A DNA stretch of 64,000 nucleotides from CALBPI01 sp039027435 (GTDB taxonomy: Bacteria; Pseudomonadota; Gammaproteobacteria; Steroidobacterales; Woeseiaceae), in assembly GCA_039027435.1 (NCBI GenBank), contig JBCCKF010000009.1, positions 96,727 through 160,726 of the forward strand, written 5' to 3'. Positions 1 through 8,777 of the stretch are shown here, piece by piece; positions within the stretch are counted from its first letter, which is position 1, and every line of letters starts with the position of its first letter. The translations under genes and the position numbers were made by a program. The notes under the pieces are model-generated. The model saw only the letters and a list, made by a program, of their open reading frames with translations. It was not told where the DNA came from and ran no database searches.

Positions 1-900
1 CATCCCGGAGACTCCGACAGGCGCACCACCGCCTAACGGCAGACCGGCTACTGCACGCATGTGATTCTCGAATTGCCCGTGCGGCATGCCATTCTGTGTC
101 CAATGCCCGGAGTTATGAACTCTCGGCGCAAACTCATTACCCAGCAGCAGGTTCCCAGAGACAAAAAACTCGATGGCGAGTGTTCCGACGTAGCCCAGCG
201 CGTCGGTCAGTGCACTGAAGTGACGGGTGGCCTGCCGCGCCAGCGCCTGATCCACGCTCGATTGCTCGCTACGGTGCAATATGCCGTTGCGGTGTACATT
301 CGTCGTCATCGGGTAGATGACTTTGCCGCCGTCTCTCGCACGAGTTCCGATCACAGAGAGCTCACTGTCGAAGTCGACCAGACGTTCAAGTAGCAGCGGT
401 ACACCCCCCATCGACTCATACAGATCTCGAGCGTCGTCAAGCTCGTGCAGTCGCTTCTGACCCTTGCCGTCATAGCCCATGGTTCGCGTCTTAGCAATCA
501 ATGGCAGGCCTAGATCTCCAACCGCCTGGTCGACCGCTGCCTGATTGTCGACGGCACGCCACGGTGCTACCGGAATACCGACCGATTCGAAGCATGCTTT
601 TTCGCGCTCACGCTCTTGCGCAGTATGTAACGCCTCGCGGGCAGGATGTTGTGCGTCTGGGGCCAACAGGTCGAACGCCGTTGCAGGGACGTTCTCGAAT
701 TCGCAGGTGATCACGTCGCACTCCGCGGCGAGCGCAGAAAGTGCTGCGGCATCATCAAAGGCCGCACAAAGGTGCTCGCCAACCTCAGCCGCACAAGGTG
801 CTGACGCGGGGTCAAGAAAGCGAAACTGCATGCCTAGCGGGATTCCCGCCAGCGCGAGCATTCGGCCGAGTTGACCGCCACCGATGACACCAACCCGCAT
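1..900 (-). CDS. purK: N5-carboxyaminoimidazole ribonucleotide synthase PurK (partial, 3' end off the left edge)
   Basis: The reverse frame from the ATG at 898-900 is open to the left edge, giving about 300 residues without a stop, so the C-terminus is missing. The product would be the ATP-grasp enzyme that carboxylates AIR to N5-CAIR with bicarbonate in purine synthesis. The N-terminus reads MRVGVIGGGQLGRMLALAG, the typical PurK nucleotide-binding start, and the ATP-grasp segments IAKTRTMGYDGKGQ and EFFV/NEFAPRVHNSGHW are clear. It lies 4 bases downstream of purE on the same strand, the usual purE-purK pair that hands on unstable N5-CAIR. Confidence 0.96.
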   Translation of the reverse strand, partial: MRVGVIGGGQLGRMLALAGIPLGMQFRFLDPASAPCAAEVGEHLCAAFDDAAALSALAAECDVITCEFENVPATAFDLLAPDAQHPAREALHTAQEREREKACFESVGIPVAPWRAVDNQAAVDQAVGDLGLPLIAKTRTMGYDGKGQKRLHELDDARDLYESMGGVPLLLERLVDFDSELSVIGTRARDGGKVIYPMTTNVHRNGILHRSEQSSVDQALARQATRHFSALTDALGYVGTLAIEFFVSGNLLLGNEFAPRVHNSGHWTQNGMPHGQFENHMRAVAGLPLGGGAPVGVSGM

Positions 901-904
901 CGAT

Positions 905-1396
905 CTAGTCTGCTCTTGGGTCAGGCTGCGACAACACGCGCTCGGTCTGCGCGCTGCGCCAGACCCGAAGTCGCTCCGCAAGTTCACTATCGGAAAGTGC
1001 GAGAATAGATGCGGCCAGCAAACCGGCATTGGTCGCGCCTGCGGTGCCGATTGCCAGCGTGGCTACAGGCACGCCAGCGGGCATCTGAACAATCGATAAC
1101 AGCGAGTCCACACCATTCAGTACCCGTGATTTCACGGGTACACCGAGCACGGGCAATTGCGTTTTGGCTGCGGCCATCCCGGGCAGATGGGCCGCACCGC
1201 CGGCGCCGGCGATAATAAGCTGCAGGCCACGCGATTCAGCCGACTCGCAGTACTCGAACAACAGATCTGGCGTGCGGTGCGCTGAAACCACGCGGACTTC
1301 GTGTGCAACTTCCAGTGCGTTGAGCGTGTCACTCGCTGGTGCCATCGTCTCCCAGTCGCTCTTCGACCCCATGATAATGCCGACTCTAGCGCTCAT
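905..1396 (-). CDS. purE: N5-carboxyaminoimidazole ribonucleotide mutase PurE (class I)
   Basis: 163 residues, the usual length for class I PurE. It converts N5-CAIR from PurK into 4-carboxy-AIR in cytosolic purine synthesis. Diagnostic segments are GIIMGSKSDWETM at the N-terminus (phosphate-binding loop), SAHRTPD (active-site His) and IAGAGGAAHLPGMAA. Its ATG lies inside the 3' end of darP (11-base overlap) and purK follows after 4 bases, so darP-purE-purK is probably one transcript. Presence of PurK and the SAHRTP motif support the bacterial two-step route rather than the class II enzyme. Confidence 0.97.
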   Translation of the reverse strand: MSARVGIIMGSKSDWETMAPASDTLNALEVAHEVRVVSAHRTPDLLFEYCESAESRGLQLIIAGAGGAAHLPGMAAAKTQLPVLGVPVKSRVLNGVDSLLSIVQMPAGVPVATLAIGTAGATNAGLLAASILALSDSELAERLRVWRSAQTERVLSQPDPRAD

Positions 1397-1910
1397 GTCG
1401 GTCTTCTCCTGTAATCACTAACGCCTCGTGCAACACCCTAAAGAGTGTGCGCGAGTATTTTTTTCTTTCCGCATCCACACGTGTGGCGTGGTAGCTCGCG
1501 ACGATCCCCTTCGCGGTCTCCAGAACCTCGCCAGTCAGCGCCCGCTCAATGCCCTTGGGCAACTCAGGACGTCTCAGCATCGAGTCGCGCCAACGCTCTG
1601 CCTGATGAAAACGTTGTCGCGTCTCACGGCTCTGGTCATCGCGCTGCTCAATCGCCCCCACAATTTCCGTCAGGTCCTGATCGCGTAGCAGGCGAGCAAT
1701 GTACTGCTTCTGGCGCCTCAGTGCACCATGGCTCGCCATTTGGCGCGCTTCATCCACCTGCGTGCGGATATCGTCGGGCAGCGGCAGGCGAGCCAGGAGC
1801 GAGGCTTTCATCGCGACCAGCTCATCGGCGAGCTTTCGTACCTGTTGCGCCGCTCGCTTGCGCGCAGACTTGCTTGGCTTTTCCGTCTTCGCCGCCGAAT
1901 CCGATTTCAT
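1386..1910 (-). CDS. darP: Ribosome-biogenesis factor DarP/YjgA (DUF615)
   Basis: 174 residues, highly basic, beginning with a Lys/Ser-rich tail (residues 1-22) followed by an alpha-helical DUF615 domain. The block LPDDIRTQVDEAR and the ALRRQKQYIARLLRD stretch are the conserved core of the YjgA family. E. coli DarP associates with late 50S ribosome precursors. As in many gammaproteobacteria it is divergent from pmbA; the 98-base gap 1911-2008 must hold both promoters. Function is inferred from the family only. Confidence 0.92.
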   Translation of the reverse strand: MKSDSAAKTEKPSKSARKRAAQQVRKLADELVAMKASLLARLPLPDDIRTQVDEARQMASHGALRRQKQYIARLLRDQDLTEIVGAIEQRDDQSRETRQRFHQAERWRDSMLRRPELPKGIERALTGEVLETAKGIVASYHATRVDAERKKYSRTLFRVLHEALVITGEDRHER

Positions 1911-2008
1911 GGATCACAGTTCCCCGAAACAGCGGCGAGAATAGCACGCCGAAGCAGATTCGCTGACTGTCAGCGGTGTACACTCCTGCCCTGATCAAGG
2001 AGAACCCA

Positions 2009-3352
2009 ATGGGCGAATTAGCCATTTCCAATCAATCGGAGACGATCGCCAGCGAGTCCGTGCAGCGGGCGCTTGAAGTCGCCGTCGGTGCGGGTGCCGA
2101 TGCCGCCGAAGCGGCTGCGAGTTTCGAGACCGGGTTGAGCGTGACCGCGCGGCAACGCGAGGTGGAATCACTCGAGTTTCAGAACGATCGTGGATTCTCG
2201 ATCACCGTCTATAAAGATCAGCGTAAAGGCAGCGCCAGCACATCCGATTTGTCACCCGATGCGATTGCTGCAGCAGTCAGCAAGGCGATGTACATCGCGA
2301 GCCAAACGGAAGCGGACGAATATGCGGGCCTCGCCGATCCATCGCGCATGGCGAGTTCGTTCCCTGATCTCGAGCTCGATCATGCCTGGGGAATTACCGC
2401 TGATGCCGCCAGCGAAATGGCCGTGCAAATCGAAGCAGCGGCGCTCGGCGTCGACGATCGCATCAAAAACAGCGAAGGCGCGAGCGTCGCGACGCAGCGC
2501 GGACTGTCGGTCTACGGTAATACACACGGCTTTCTCGGTACCCAACGTCGATCTGCACACAGTCGAAGCTGTGCCGTCGTGGCGCAGGATGCGCAAGGCA
2601 TGGAGCGCGACTATCACTACACCGCCGCGAGAAACCCCAGCCGTTTGGTCGACGGTGTTGAGGTCGGGCGCGAGGCCGGACGGCGAGCCGTCAATCGACT
2701 ATCACCCGTGAAAATCGAAACACGGGATGCACCGATCCTGTTCCGTGCGGATCGGGCGGGCGGCCTGATTGGCCATCTTCTCGGTGCGATTGCTGGTGGC
2801 GCGCAATACCGTAAGGCAAGTTATTTGCTCGGCGCTGTCGGTCAGCAGGTGATGGCCTCCTCAATCACGATCGCAGAGCGTCCGCACTTGCTCGAAGGCA
2901 TGGGCAGCACTGCATTCGATGGTGAAGGTGTTGCTACTGCCGATCGCGATATCGTCCGTGATGGTGTGTTACAGGGCTACGTGCTGTCGAGTTATTCCGC
3001 ACGGCGACTGGGTCTCGAATCGACGGCCAATGCGGGTGGTGTACACAACGCGACGGTCAGCGGCGGTGGCGGAGACTTTGAGGCGATGCTCCAAAAACTC
3101 GACACCGGCCTGTTGGTCACCGAGCTGATGGGGCAGGGCGTCAATATCGTGACCGGAGACTACAGTCGTGGCGCGGCAGGCTACTGGGTTGAGGGCGGTG
3201 AGATTCGCTACCCGGTCAGTGAAGTTACAATCGCTGGCAACCTATCCGATATGTTCCAGCAGATCGCGACGGTGGGGGACGATCGCGATGAGCGCGGCCG
3301 AGTGCACTGTGGGAGTGTGCTGATTGAGTCTATGAAGATTGCGGGGAACTGA
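2009..3352 (+). CDS. pmbA: Metalloprotease PmbA/TldE
   Basis: 447 residues from the ATG at 2009, which has AAGGAG 6 bases upstream; an in-frame GTG at 1976 would add 11 residues but lacks a ribosome-binding site. PmbA (TldE) forms a complex with TldD that digests unfolded peptides, including microcin and CcdA substrates in E. coli. The family features are the TARQREVESLEFQND N-terminal segment, GGVHNATVSGGGG and the C-terminal GAAGYWVEGGEIRYPVSEVT block. As usual, the metal-binding HExxxH belongs to TldD and is absent here; tldD is not in this window. The last 23 bases overlap the convergent yihY-like gene. Confidence 0.95.
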   Translation: MGELAISNQSETIASESVQRALEVAVGAGADAAEAAASFETGLSVTARQREVESLEFQNDRGFSITVYKDQRKGSASTSDLSPDAIAAAVSKAMYIASQTEADEYAGLADPSRMASSFPDLELDHAWGITADAASEMAVQIEAAALGVDDRIKNSEGASVATQRGLSVYGNTHGFLGTQRRSAHSRSCAVVAQDAQGMERDYHYTAARNPSRLVDGVEVGREAGRRAVNRLSPVKIETRDAPILFRADRAGGLIGHLLGAIAGGAQYRKASYLLGAVGQQVMASSITIAERPHLLEGMGSTAFDGEGVATADRDIVRDGVLQGYVLSSYSARRLGLESTANAGGVHNATVSGGGGDFEAMLQKLDTGLLVTELMGQGVNIVTGDYSRGAAGYWVEGGEIRYPVSEVTIAGNLSDMFQQIATVGDDRDERGRVHCGSVLIESMKIAGN

Positions 3353-4664
3353 CCTCGGGCTCCACCGACTCGCTTACCCAGTCGGCGACTGTGACGTTGC
3401 CAGTGCACGCGAGAATATGAGCGTCGATAGTCGCACTGAGTGTTGTTGTTGCGCCCGACCAGCTCGGTGCCACCACCAAACCCGATTCGCCGGCGCGCAC
3501 AGCCGCGAGTACGTCCGCGAGTGTCATCTCATGGATATCACGCGCAGGCTTCAGATGGGACTCGGTGCTGGTCAGTAACAGCCCCGCAGCCTCGAGCTCG
3601 TTGGCAACGCTTTGCAGATAAATACCAGCGACGCCGATCTCTTCTGACAGTGCTCTCAGCGTGACTGGTGGCGACGAGCGTTTGAACGCAACGGCCGCGG
3701 CACGCATTAATTCGAGCGCCAGGCGCTCGCGGGTCGCATTAGGCATTGTGGGGTCATCTTCGCCGATGCTGAGATACGCACGGTTTTGAAAGTAGAACGC
3801 GATCCGTGCGCCGAGCAAAAGCACCAACCAGTTCACGTACAGCCAGATCAGCGTCAGAATCGCGATCGCGAAACTCGCGTAGATCACCAGTGCACGCGAA
3901 CTGGATGCGACAAACTCGGCGAAGAAAACGCCACACAGCGCCCACAAAGATCCTGCTGTTGCACCACCAACCAATGCCGCACGCCAGTCGACGCGGGCAT
4001 TGGGCAACCACTTGTAGAGCGCGGTGAACAGCGCGATGACCAGCAACACGGGGAGCAGCTTGCTGATCCCGACAGTGACCGGGCCAAACACGGCGGAGTC
4101 CGATACCGCTTGCAGGACCGCCGAGCTGCGAAGCGACGCCAGCGTGGTGAACGCAAGCGTCATGACCAGCGGTGCGATCAACAGCACTGCAGCGTAGTCG
4201 ACGATACGTCTGCTAAGGCTGCGTGCGCGCCCGACGTGCCAGACGAAATTGAAGCTCGCTTCCACTTTTTGCACCATCGAGATGGCGGTGTAGAGAAACG
4301 CTGCGAGGCTAAGCCCACCCAATACTGTTCCGCGGACGTTGTTGACCATGCCCAATACGTTTTCGGTCAGCTGCTGACCCTGATCTCCCAGCGGCGCCAG
4401 AAATTCATTGAGTAAGGGTGCCAGCTCGAGATGCAGATTGAGGCCACGCAGCACAGAGAAGCTGAACGCGATCAACGGAACCGTGGCGAGCAGCGTTGAG
4501 TACACCAGCCCCATGGCATGCAGGGACAGTTGTCCGCCCACCAGGTCGCGTGACAGTCCGAGTACATATCGCAACAAAACGATCGGTCCACGAATCCAGA
4601 GCGGTTTGCCTGCATGGCTCGAATCCCAGAGCCAGTCATGCAGGCGTTGCGTCACCTTTGTCAT
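3330..4664 (-). CDS. YihY/BrkB-family inner-membrane protein with C-terminal extension
   Basis: 444 residues. The first ~290 residues form the six-helix YihY/virulence-factor-BrkB domain: hydrophobic segments near residues 45-70, 110-130, 155-180, 200-215, 232-255 and 265-290, with the typical LYKWLPNARVDWRAALVGG and IWLYVNWLVLLLGA motifs. The last ~150 residues are soluble and contain a winged-helix-like stretch (VTLRALSEEIGVAGIYLQSV), seen in gammaproteobacterial members. The older assignment of this family as RNase BN is incorrect and the true role is unknown. Convergent with and overlapping pmbA at the 3' end; divergent from the next gene with only 41 bases between. Confidence 0.88.
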   Translation of the reverse strand: MTKVTQRLHDWLWDSSHAGKPLWIRGPIVLLRYVLGLSRDLVGGQLSLHAMGLVYSTLLATVPLIAFSFSVLRGLNLHLELAPLLNEFLAPLGDQGQQLTENVLGMVNNVRGTVLGGLSLAAFLYTAISMVQKVEASFNFVWHVGRARSLSRRIVDYAAVLLIAPLVMTLAFTTLASLRSSAVLQAVSDSAVFGPVTVGISKLLPVLLVIALFTALYKWLPNARVDWRAALVGGATAGSLWALCGVFFAEFVASSSRALVIYASFAIAILTLIWLYVNWLVLLLGARIAFYFQNRAYLSIGEDDPTMPNATRERLALELMRAAAVAFKRSSPPVTLRALSEEIGVAGIYLQSVANELEAAGLLLTSTESHLKPARDIHEMTLADVLAAVRAGESGLVVAPSWSGATTTLSATIDAHILACTGNVTVADWVSESVEPEVSSPQSS

Positions 4665-4705
4665 CCCGGCAATGTAGCAGTTTCGAATGCACCGAGGGCA
4701 ATCCG

Positions 4706-5545
4706 ATGGCTCAGGACACTGACTATCCGCACCGTATTGTGTGCATGACCGAGGAAACCACAGAGGCGTTGTATGCCCTTGGCGAGCAATGGCGCATCGT
4801 TGGTATCTCCGGATTCACGGTAAGGCCGGCCAAGGCGCGCAAGGAAAAGCCGAAGGTCTCTGCCTTCACGAGCGCCAAAATCGATAAGATCCTCGCGCTC
4901 GAACCGGATCTTGCGCTAGGCTTTTCCGATATTCAGGCGGACATCGCTGCCGCATTGATCCGAGCCGGTGTGACGGTGAAGGTCTTTAACCATCGCTCTG
5001 TCGCCGAGATCTTTCAGATGATTCGCGTACTTGGTGGCATGATTGGCTGTGAGGCAAAGGCTCAGAGTTATGCAGCATCGCTGCAGACCGGACTGGAGCG
5101 TTTGAGGACGCGAGCGCTCCCTGCGCGGCGACCGAAAATCTATTTCGAGGAATGGGACGACCCGCTGATCAGCGGTATCCGCTGGGTTAGCGAACTGATC
5201 GAAATTGCGGGTGGCGCTGATGCTTTCCCCGAGCTTGCCACTGAGTCGCTGGCGAAAGCCAGAATCATCGAGCATCACGAACGCGTTATCGAGGCACAGC
5301 CCGACATCATCATTGGCTCTTGGTGTGGGAAAAAATTCAGGCCCGAACGTGTGGCCGAACGCCCGGGATGGCGCGAAATTCCCGCGGTAGCGAATGGCCA
5401 TGTCTACGAGATCAAGTCACCGGTCATCCTGCAGCCCGGACCCGCAGCACTCACTGAGGGTGTCCAGCAAATCGCAGACATCGTCGATCGGTGGGCCGAA
5501 TCGATTCAGCCTGGCTCCGTCAACCGGGAGAGCGCTTCCGCATAG
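4706..5545 (+). CDS. BtuF/TroA-like metal or cobalamin receptor domain protein, no signal peptide
   Basis: 279 residues from the ATG at 4706 (GAGG upstream). The fold is the helical-backbone periplasmic-binding domain: N-lobe RIVCMTEETTEALYALG, motif DKILALEPDLALGFSDIQADI, and the C-lobe QPDIIIGSWCGKKF. Members bind cobalamin or iron chelates for ABC import, but this one starts directly with MAQDTDYPHRIV, without hydrophobic signal or lipobox, and no permease or ATPase gene is adjacent. Related cytosolic-looking proteins are usually annotated as cobalamin-binding protein. The ligand is unknown. Its last 40 bases overlap the convergent purC. Confidence 0.78.
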   Translation: MAQDTDYPHRIVCMTEETTEALYALGEQWRIVGISGFTVRPAKARKEKPKVSAFTSAKIDKILALEPDLALGFSDIQADIAAALIRAGVTVKVFNHRSVAEIFQMIRVLGGMIGCEAKAQSYAASLQTGLERLRTRALPARRPKIYFEEWDDPLISGIRWVSELIEIAGGADAFPELATESLAKARIIEHHERVIEAQPDIIIGSWCGKKFRPERVAERPGWREIPAVANGHVYEIKSPVILQPGPAALTEGVQQIADIVDRWAESIQPGSVNRESASA

Positions 5546-6402
5546 CGCTCGGCAGTGCCGGTGATGATCGATGTCGGAAGGGACGGGCCCGGTGGCGTCT
5601 TGTCCCAATCGAGCGTCTCCAGATAGTCCCTGACAAATTGCTTGTCGAAACTCGCGGGGCTGCTGCCCGCCGCGTACGAGTCTGCTGGCCAGAATCGGGA
5701 CGAATCTGGTGTCAATATTTCATCGATCAGAACGACGGAGCCGTCGGCGTCCAGACCGAATTCGAATTTGGTATCTGCGATGATGATCCCGCGCACGCTC
5801 GCAAACGCCGCACCGAATGCGTACAGGCTATGCGAGATGCGCTCGATTTCATCCGCGCGTTCCGTGCCGATCAAATCAGCGAGCTGCGCGCGCGTAATGT
5901 TTTCGTCGTGGTCACCTACAGCGGCTTTTGTGGCGGGTGTGAAAAGCGGCTGTGGTAGTCGCGCCGCCTGTTGCAGGTCCGCAGGCAGTTTGTGTCCGCA
6001 TACGCTGCCGGTTTGCTGGTAGTCTCGCCAGCCGGATCCGATTAAATAGCCTCGCACGACCGCCTCCATCGGCAATGGCTGAAGCGCATGCACGATCATC
6101 GTTCTGTCATTCAGTGCGCGGTGTTCGTCTGTATCTGCGACCACATCTGTCAGAAGCAGATCGGTGAGGTGATTTGGAACAATGTCTGAGGTTGCCTCAA
6201 ACCAGAATTTCGAGATTTTTGTGAGCGTCTCGCCCTTGGCCGGAATCGGGTCCGGCAGGATCACATCGAACGCCGACAGCCGATCCGTCGCCACAATGTC
6301 GAGCAGCGTGTCATCTACCTTGAAGATGTCTCGTACCTTGCCTCGTGCGATGAGCTCGAGACCTTCAATTCTGGCCTGCAACAGTGGTGGTGACGAAGAC
6401 AT
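5506..6402 (-). CDS. purC: Phosphoribosylaminoimidazole-succinocarboxamide synthase PurC
   Basis: 298 residues from the ATG at 6400-6402, matching the longer (yeast Ade1-like) SAICAR synthase type. It joins CAIR and aspartate with ATP in purine synthesis. Key segments are ARGKVRDIFKVDDTLLDIVATD at the N-terminus (quoted in part), VVRGYLIGSGWRDY, and DEILTPDSSRFWPAD near the end. The open frame extends to 6528, but the extra 42 residues are not family-like. No clear Shine-Dalgarno precedes the chosen start. It is divergent from the DjlA-like gene and overlaps the preceding receptor-like gene tail to tail. Confidence 0.95.
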   Translation of the reverse strand: MSSSPPLLQARIEGLELIARGKVRDIFKVDDTLLDIVATDRLSAFDVILPDPIPAKGETLTKISKFWFEATSDIVPNHLTDLLLTDVVADTDEHRALNDRTMIVHALQPLPMEAVVRGYLIGSGWRDYQQTGSVCGHKLPADLQQAARLPQPLFTPATKAAVGDHDENITRAQLADLIGTERADEIERISHSLYAFGAAFASVRGIIIADTKFEFGLDADGSVVLIDEILTPDSSRFWPADSYAAGSSPASFDKQFVRDYLETLDWDKTPPGPSLPTSIITGTAERYAEALSRLTEPG

Positions 6403-6481
6403 GCGGGGAGGGACGCGCAACAAAAAGACGCTAGAATGATGCGGCGTGCGCCGTGTTGGCGCAACCGGTGGTGAGTCAAGC

Positions 6482-7252
6482 GTGCAACTGAATTTTCTCG
6501 GCAAGCTGGTAGGCAGTCTGGCAGGCATGGCGACGGGTAAGTGGTTTCTTGCCTTGCTGGGCCTCGCGTTGGGCCATCAGTTTGATCGCGGCTATGCCCG
6601 ACACCTGCGCCGCCGACTTCCGAGCACATTCGTATCGGTGGCCTTTTCTGCGATGGGCCACCTCGCCAAAGCGGATGGGCGGGTCACAGAGTCAGAGATT
6701 CGTATTGCACGTGAGGCCATGCGCAGCCTCGATCTCGATGCAAAGGCGACACAGGCAGCGATGCGTGCGTTCAACACCGGAAAACAACCGGGCTTCAACC
6801 TCGAAGCACAGCTGCGCGAACTGCGCGACGAATCAAACGAACTCGTCGACATGGGCAAGACGCTTGTGGCGTTCCTGCTTCCGGTGTTGCTGCTCAAGCA
6901 GGACGTCAGTGGGGCAGAGCGCCGCGTCTTATGGCAGGTCGCTCAGACCTTCAGTCTGAGCCGGGTGGATGTCGCACAGATGGAGGCGCGCGCCAGACTG
7001 GGTCGCCACTTCCAGAGCCCTCAGGAACCAACGAATAGAGACACGGCGGTATTGGCCCTCGAGACGTTGGGTGTGCGTGCGGATGCTTCCAACGCCGACA
7101 TCAAGAAAGCATATCGGCGATTGATGAATCGCTACCATCCTGACAAGCTTGCAGCCGGCGCCAGCGCGGATGAGATTGAATCTGCCGGTCGAAAGACCCG
7201 CGAGGTTCGAGAGGCCTACGAGCTATTACGAGCAAGGCGTGGATTCAAGTAG
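6482..7252 (+). CDS. DjlA-like TerB/J-domain membrane co-chaperone
   Basis: 256 residues from GTG 6482 (GGTGAG upstream); an ATG at 6446 would add 12 unlikely residues. Layout: a glycine-rich hydrophobic N-terminal segment (GKLVGSLAGMATGKWFLALL) like the DjlA membrane anchor, a TerB-like acidic helical domain (about residues 45-165, FSAMGHLAKADGRVTESEI), and a C-terminal J-domain (about 190-256) with the HPD tripeptide in MNRYHPDKL. J-domains stimulate the ATPase of DnaK. The same order is found in DjlA. rpe follows after 12 bases and may be co-transcribed. Confidence 0.88.
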   Translation: MQLNFLGKLVGSLAGMATGKWFLALLGLALGHQFDRGYARHLRRRLPSTFVSVAFSAMGHLAKADGRVTESEIRIAREAMRSLDLDAKATQAAMRAFNTGKQPGFNLEAQLRELRDESNELVDMGKTLVAFLLPVLLLKQDVSGAERRVLWQVAQTFSLSRVDVAQMEARARLGRHFQSPQEPTNRDTAVLALETLGVRADASNADIKKAYRRLMNRYHPDKLAAGASADEIESAGRKTREVREAYELLRARRGFK

Positions 7253-7264
7253 TCAGGAATTGTT

Positions 7265-7942
7265 GTGGAAAAACTAAAACCGATCATCGCGCCTTCCATT
7301 CTCTCGGCGGACTTTGCCCGGCTGGGTGAAGACGTAGAGCGAGTACTGAATGCGGGCGCGGATTGGGTGCACTTCGATGTTATGGACAATCACTTTGTCC
7401 CTAACCTCACCATCGGGCCAATGGTGTGCCAGGCCCTTCGTGACTATGGCATCACGGCGCCTATTGATGTGCACCTTATGATTGAGCCGGTCGACGAAAT
7501 CATTCCCGAGTTCGCGAAAGCGGGCGCATCTGTCATTTCGATCCACCCGGAAGCGACCCGGCATCCCGATCGTTCGCTAGCGTTGATTCGCGACTGTGGT
7601 TGCCAGGCAGGACTCGTGTTTAGTCCTGCGACGCCGCTACATTGGTTGGACCACGTCATCGACAAAGTTGAGCTAATCCTCATCATGTCAGTTAATCCGG
7701 GCTTTGGTGGCCAGACGTTCATTCCTGAAGCACTCAACAAGCTTGCCGAGGTACGACGCAGAATCGACGCGAGCGGTCGCCAGATTCGCCTCGAGATCGA
7801 TGGTGGCGTCAAGCCGGGGAATATTGCGCAGATTGCCGCCGCCGGTGCAGACACCTTTGTCGCCGGTTCGGCGATCTTCGGTAGCGACGACTACGCACAA
7901 ACGATCGAAGACATGCGTTCGGCCATCGCTTCTGCGGACTAG
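7265..7942 (+). CDS. rpe: Ribulose-phosphate 3-epimerase
   Basis: 225 residues from a GTG start at 7265. It interconverts ribulose 5-phosphate and xylulose 5-phosphate in the pentose phosphate pathway. The TIM-barrel signatures IAPSILSADFARLGEDV, VHFDVMDNHFVPNLTIGP (metal-binding Asp and His), DVHLMIEPV and MSVNPGFGGQ are all present. It ends just ahead of a strong terminator. rpiA, the partner isomerase, is 3.5 kb away on the other strand. Confidence 0.97.
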   Translation: MEKLKPIIAPSILSADFARLGEDVERVLNAGADWVHFDVMDNHFVPNLTIGPMVCQALRDYGITAPIDVHLMIEPVDEIIPEFAKAGASVISIHPEATRHPDRSLALIRDCGCQAGLVFSPATPLHWLDHVIDKVELILIMSVNPGFGGQTFIPEALNKLAEVRRRIDASGRQIRLEIDGGVKPGNIAQIAAAGADTFVAGSAIFGSDDYAQTIEDMRSAIASAD

Positions 7943-7952
7943 GCCGAAACAA

Positions 7953-7979
7953 AAAAGCCCCGGTGAGACCGGGGCTTTT
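7953..7979. terminator. Bidirectional intrinsic terminator between rpe and crp
   Basis: A perfect 12-base-pair inverted repeat (AAAAGCCCCGGT / ACCGGGGCTTTT) with a 3-base loop lies between the convergent rpe and crp genes. The A/T ends give a U-tract in both directions, so it can end both transcripts. Confidence 0.93.
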
Positions 7980-8002
7980 CGCACTGCAATGCTGGGTTCA
8001 GG

Positions 8003-8665
8003 TCAGATCTTGCGTTTGGGCCGCGCGCCATAGACCACGATCGTCTTACCGCTTGCCGTAACCAAACCCTGCTCCTCAAGCACCTTGAGCACGCGCCCAG
8101 CCATTTCACGGCTGCAGCCAACGAGCCGACTGAGTTCCTGACGAGACACCTTGATTTGCATGCCATCGGGGTGCGTCATCGCGTCAGGCTCGTTGCACAA
8201 ATCCATGATGGCATGTGCCACACGCCCGGTGACGTCGACAAAGGCGAGATCGCCCAGCTTGCGGTTGGTGCGGTCCAGTCGTGTCGCCAACTGCGTTGCG
8301 AGTTCGAAAACAAGCCCCGGACTCTCGCTCGCGATCTGCCGGAATCGCGGGTAGGTCATTTCTGCGATTTCACATTCGGTGCGGGTGCGCACCCAGGCGC
8401 TGCGCGTGGGTTGCTCGTAGAACAATCCCATTTCGCCGAAGAACTGGCCCTTGTTGAGATAGGCAAGCACCATCTCGTTACCGTCCTCGTCCTCGATCAT
8501 GACCTCTACGGAACCATCGACGATGTAGTAGAGAATATCGGGAAGGTCTCCGGCATGGATCATGACCGTTTTCGAAGGTACCGTCCGTACTCTGCAATAA
8601 CTCAAGAATCGGTTGATTGCAGGCACTTCACTCAACGGTTTGGTTGCATTGGTTGCCAATTTCAC
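8003..8665 (-). CDS. crp: cAMP receptor protein (Crp/Vfr-type global regulator)
   Basis: 220 residues, close to E. coli Crp (210) with a short N-terminal extension. The cyclic-nucleotide domain shows GQFFGEMGLF (Glu78) and PTRSAWVRTRTECEIAEM with Arg88 and Ser89, matching cAMP-contacting residues. The C-terminal winged helix contains SRQELSRLVGCSREMAGRVL (about 174-193), the recognition helix preserving the RE-GR pattern that reads TGTGA/TCACA sites. It lies 112 bases downstream of coq7 on the same strand; I see no clear self-binding site in that gap. Vfr of Pseudomonas is the equivalent name in relatives. Confidence 0.94.
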   Translation of the reverse strand: MKLATNATKPLSEVPAINRFLSYCRVRTVPSKTVMIHAGDLPDILYYIVDGSVEVMIEDEDGNEMVLAYLNKGQFFGEMGLFYEQPTRSAWVRTRTECEIAEMTYPRFRQIASESPGLVFELATQLATRLDRTNRKLGDLAFVDVTGRVAHAIMDLCNEPDAMTHPDGMQIKVSRQELSRLVGCSREMAGRVLKVLEEQGLVTASGKTIVVYGARPKRKI

Positions 8666-8777
8666 GGCCCTCCACGTGACGCAGCTCTATTCCTGGCGCG
8701 GCGGAGTCCCTTCGCACCGCGAATATTATCGTGATATGTCAAGTGTACCCCGAAGCGACGCGCAACTGCACGTGGTC

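Noticed and set aside
3786..4415. 209-residue plus-strand frame rich in Arg, Gln, Cys
   Set aside because: Antisense to the YihY membrane protein; no start signal and no family-like segment.
8666..8777. Possible Crp self-binding site
   Set aside because: No TGTGA-N6-TCACA match with acceptable half-sites in the coq7-crp gap.
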